This document shows positions 30,144 through 31,533 of a stretch of DNA of 31,533 nt, piece by piece. The number at the start of each line of letters is the position of its first letter. Within the stretch, counting starts at the first letter, position 1. The position numbers were made by a program, and so were the translations under genes. Source of the DNA: Alistipes sp. (lineage in GTDB: Bacteria > Bacteroidota > Bacteroidia > Bacteroidales > Rikenellaceae); the NCBI GenBank assembly GCA_020026435.1, contig JAHHQK010000024.1, positions 1 to 31,533 of the forward strand, read 5' to 3'. The notes beneath the pieces were generated by a model that ran no database searches, was not told where the DNA came from, and was given only the letters and a program-made list of their open reading frames with translations.

Positions 30144-31533
30144 ATGAGAAAATTATTCATTTCATGGCTTTTTATCGCCGCCGCACTCTTCGTGTCGTGT
30201 AGCGACGATAATACCACGCCCGATGCAGACTGGTTCGGCCCGGCTCAGACCGAGAACGTGACCGGAACATCGGCTTATGTGATTTGCCCGACGAATTTCG
30301 CCCAGGGCGTATTGACCGCAGAGAATGCGGGTGTGAGCTATGCTCCCGTGAAGGAGGACGGTTCGCTGGGTGAGTCGAGGGACTCGGAGGATTGCCAGAT
30401 CATCGGCGGCAAGACGATCAAGGCCCGTCTGACGCATCTGACGCCCAACACGACCTATCAGGCCAACCCCTTCCTCCGAATGAGCAACTCGCGCATTCAG
30501 GGTGCCGCCTTCACCTTCAAGACCAAGGAGGTCGCTCCCGGTGAGATCGTGTTTGAGATCACGAGCAAGAACCCCATGGAGCTGTCGGGTGATGCTGCCT
30601 CTTATGAGATTCTCTACGATGTGGTGAACCCCGTGGGCGATCTTCTGCCCAAGGTTCAGGTAGCCGCCGGTGGCGAGTGGGTCGAGCAGATCGACAACTC
30701 GAAATTCGGCAAGATCGCTTTCCACGTGACGGAGAATACCGTCGAGGAGCGTTCGACCGTCCTGGAGATCACCTATGCCGATCTTGAGCCGCAGAAGGTG
30801 ACGGTAAAACAGGCCGTCAAGGGCGAGACCCCGGGTCCCGTGGGTGACGCCATCTATGCCAACAACTTCGACAAGGCCGATGCCGTGAAGGGCGACAAGG
30901 GCTGGCCCTATCTGGATCAGACCGATGTATGGCAGAACCAGACCGGTTCGGGAGCCTCGACCGTGTCCTATGAGTCGAAGAGCGTTTCGGTACGCCAGTC
31001 GGGCAAGTTGAGCGGCGGTTACACGGGTGCTTCGGCCCACAACAAGATCTTCTTCGGAAGCATGCCCAACGAGTTCGTGATCAAGGACATCACGCTGCCC
31101 GCCGGCAAGAAGAACTTCCGCCTGACGTTCGGCGGAAACTACTACGATTTCAGCGCCAAGTCGAACACGTTCGACGTCAGCAAGATGCCCATCCGGCTCG
31201 GCAACGGTACGGGTTGGTCGGGTAATATCACCTATACGAAGATCGAGGGCAGCGACGAGGTAGATCCCTACTGGACGCTCTTTGCCGCCGACTTCACCCT
31301 TCCCGAGGGCACCAAGACCCTGTCGATCAAGTTCTCGGCCGAGCAGGCTTCGGTATTTGCCATCGATGACGTGGTTCTGGCCGAGGGTCAGGGCGGTCAG
31401 GCCATCTCGTTCGACGGATCGGTTGATCCCGAACCCGAGCCCGAGCCCACGCCCGGTAATTCGATTGCCGACATCATCAAGGGCGGAGAGGGTCAGGCCG
31501 TATCGGTCGAGGCCCAGATCGTTGCCAAGCACA
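30144..31533 (+). CDS. Surface lipoprotein with BACON-like and OB-fold-like domains, cut by the window end
   Basis: Only the first 463 residues are present. The N-terminus is a lipoprotein signal (MRKLFISWLFIAAALFVS, lipid-bearing Cys19), followed by SDDN, the type of acidic stretch that in Bacteroidota sends lipoproteins to the outer face of the outer membrane. After a fibronectin III-like domain (about 30-130) comes a BACON-like domain (about 133-230, ending TVLEITYADLEPQKVTVKQA), then a beta-rich domain of about 190 residues with many Gly, Asn and aromatic residues, then an acidic Pro/Glu linker (DPEPEPEPTP). The last part (SIADIIKGGEGQAVSVEAQI) resembles an OB-fold/DUF5689 start. The family often has a C-terminal nuclease or glycan-binding domain, but that lies outside. 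It follows dtd after 43 bases. Confidence 0.82.
   Translation, partial: MRKLFISWLFIAAALFVSCSDDNTTPDADWFGPAQTENVTGTSAYVICPTNFAQGVLTAENAGVSYAPVKEDGSLGESRDSEDCQIIGGKTIKARLTHLTPNTTYQANPFLRMSNSRIQGAAFTFKTKEVAPGEIVFEITSKNPMELSGDAASYEILYDVVNPVGDLLPKVQVAAGGEWVEQIDNSKFGKIAFHVTENTVEERSTVLEITYADLEPQKVTVKQAVKGETPGPVGDAIYANNFDKADAVKGDKGWPYLDQTDVWQNQTGSGASTVSYESKSVSVRQSGKLSGGYTGASAHNKIFFGSMPNEFVIKDITLPAGKKNFRLTFGGNYYDFSAKSNTFDVSKMPIRLGNGTGWSGNITYTKIEGSDEVDPYWTLFAADFTLPEGTKTLSIKFSAEQASVFAIDDVVLAEGQGGQAISFDGSVDPEPEPEPTPGNSIADIIKGGEGQAVSVEAQIVAKH

Noticed and set aside
30162..31532. 456-codon minus-strand frame at the window end
   Set aside because: Shadow of the surface lipoprotein, whose signal sequence and domain pattern are convincing on the plus strand.

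Overview
The window looks like a chromosome segment from a GC-rich Bacteroidales bacterium, most plausibly Alistipes or a close relative (inferred from content; no database was searched). Supporting signs are Bacteroidota-type promoters (a TAnnTTTG box near -7, in the best cases a TTG/TTTG box 20-21 bases upstream), few Shine-Dalgarno sites, lipoproteins with a Ser/Asp-rich stretch after the lipid-bearing cysteine, an S46 dipeptidyl-peptidase with the DPP11-type arginine, an MqnA-like menaquinone protein, and lipid A/Kdo genes.

Layout. 1-1.8 kb: two minus-strand genes, a CorA Mg2+ channel and a shortened MqnA-like protein. 1.8-2.7 kb: no gene, but a good plus-strand promoter, clustered TCAACA/TGTTGA motifs and a G-rich tract. 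2.7-10.6 kb: eight tightly packed plus-strand genes of phage origin: a beta-rich unknown protein, a 789-residue probable tail-associated protein, a small helical protein, a ClpP-fold head-maturation protease with an acidic tail, an HK97-like capsid candidate, a portal, a head-tail connector-like protein and a holin. A large terminator closes the block. No integrase, large terminase, tape measure, tail tube/sheath or lysin lies inside it. 10.7-16.4 kb: comEC (no metallo-hydrolase domain), a THUMP-like methyltransferase, a YihY/BrkB membrane protein, a DUF2520 Rossmann protein and a KdsC-type phosphatase. 16.5-19.2 kb: rlmD and an unusual lipoprotein on the minus strand. 19.3-26.2 kb: a plus-strand run of a metallo-beta-lactamase-fold hydrolase, FkbM methyltransferase, trmD, lpxB, a fumarylacetoacetate-hydrolase-family enzyme, maf and a DPP11-like peptidase. 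26.2-27.5 kb: mostly gene-free, with tRNA-Leu(GAG), its terminator, a 14-bp degenerate tandem repeat and a strong inverted repeat. 27.5-31.5 kb: a SIMPL-domain periplasmic protein (minus), then cdd, an RluA-type pseudouridine synthase, dtd and the start of a surface lipoprotein cut by the window edge.

The most interesting part is the phage-derived block. It holds nearly a head set (capsid, protease, portal, connector) plus a holin and tail-like proteins, but nothing visible for DNA packaging or integration, and every reading frame is open. It could be a degenerate prophage, a satellite, or a domesticated particle or gene-transfer-agent-like system; the sequence alone cannot decide. Two other places deserve attention: the structured 117-base leader in front of the metallo-hydrolase gene at 19.4 kb, and the promoter with no gene behind it at 1.87 kb.
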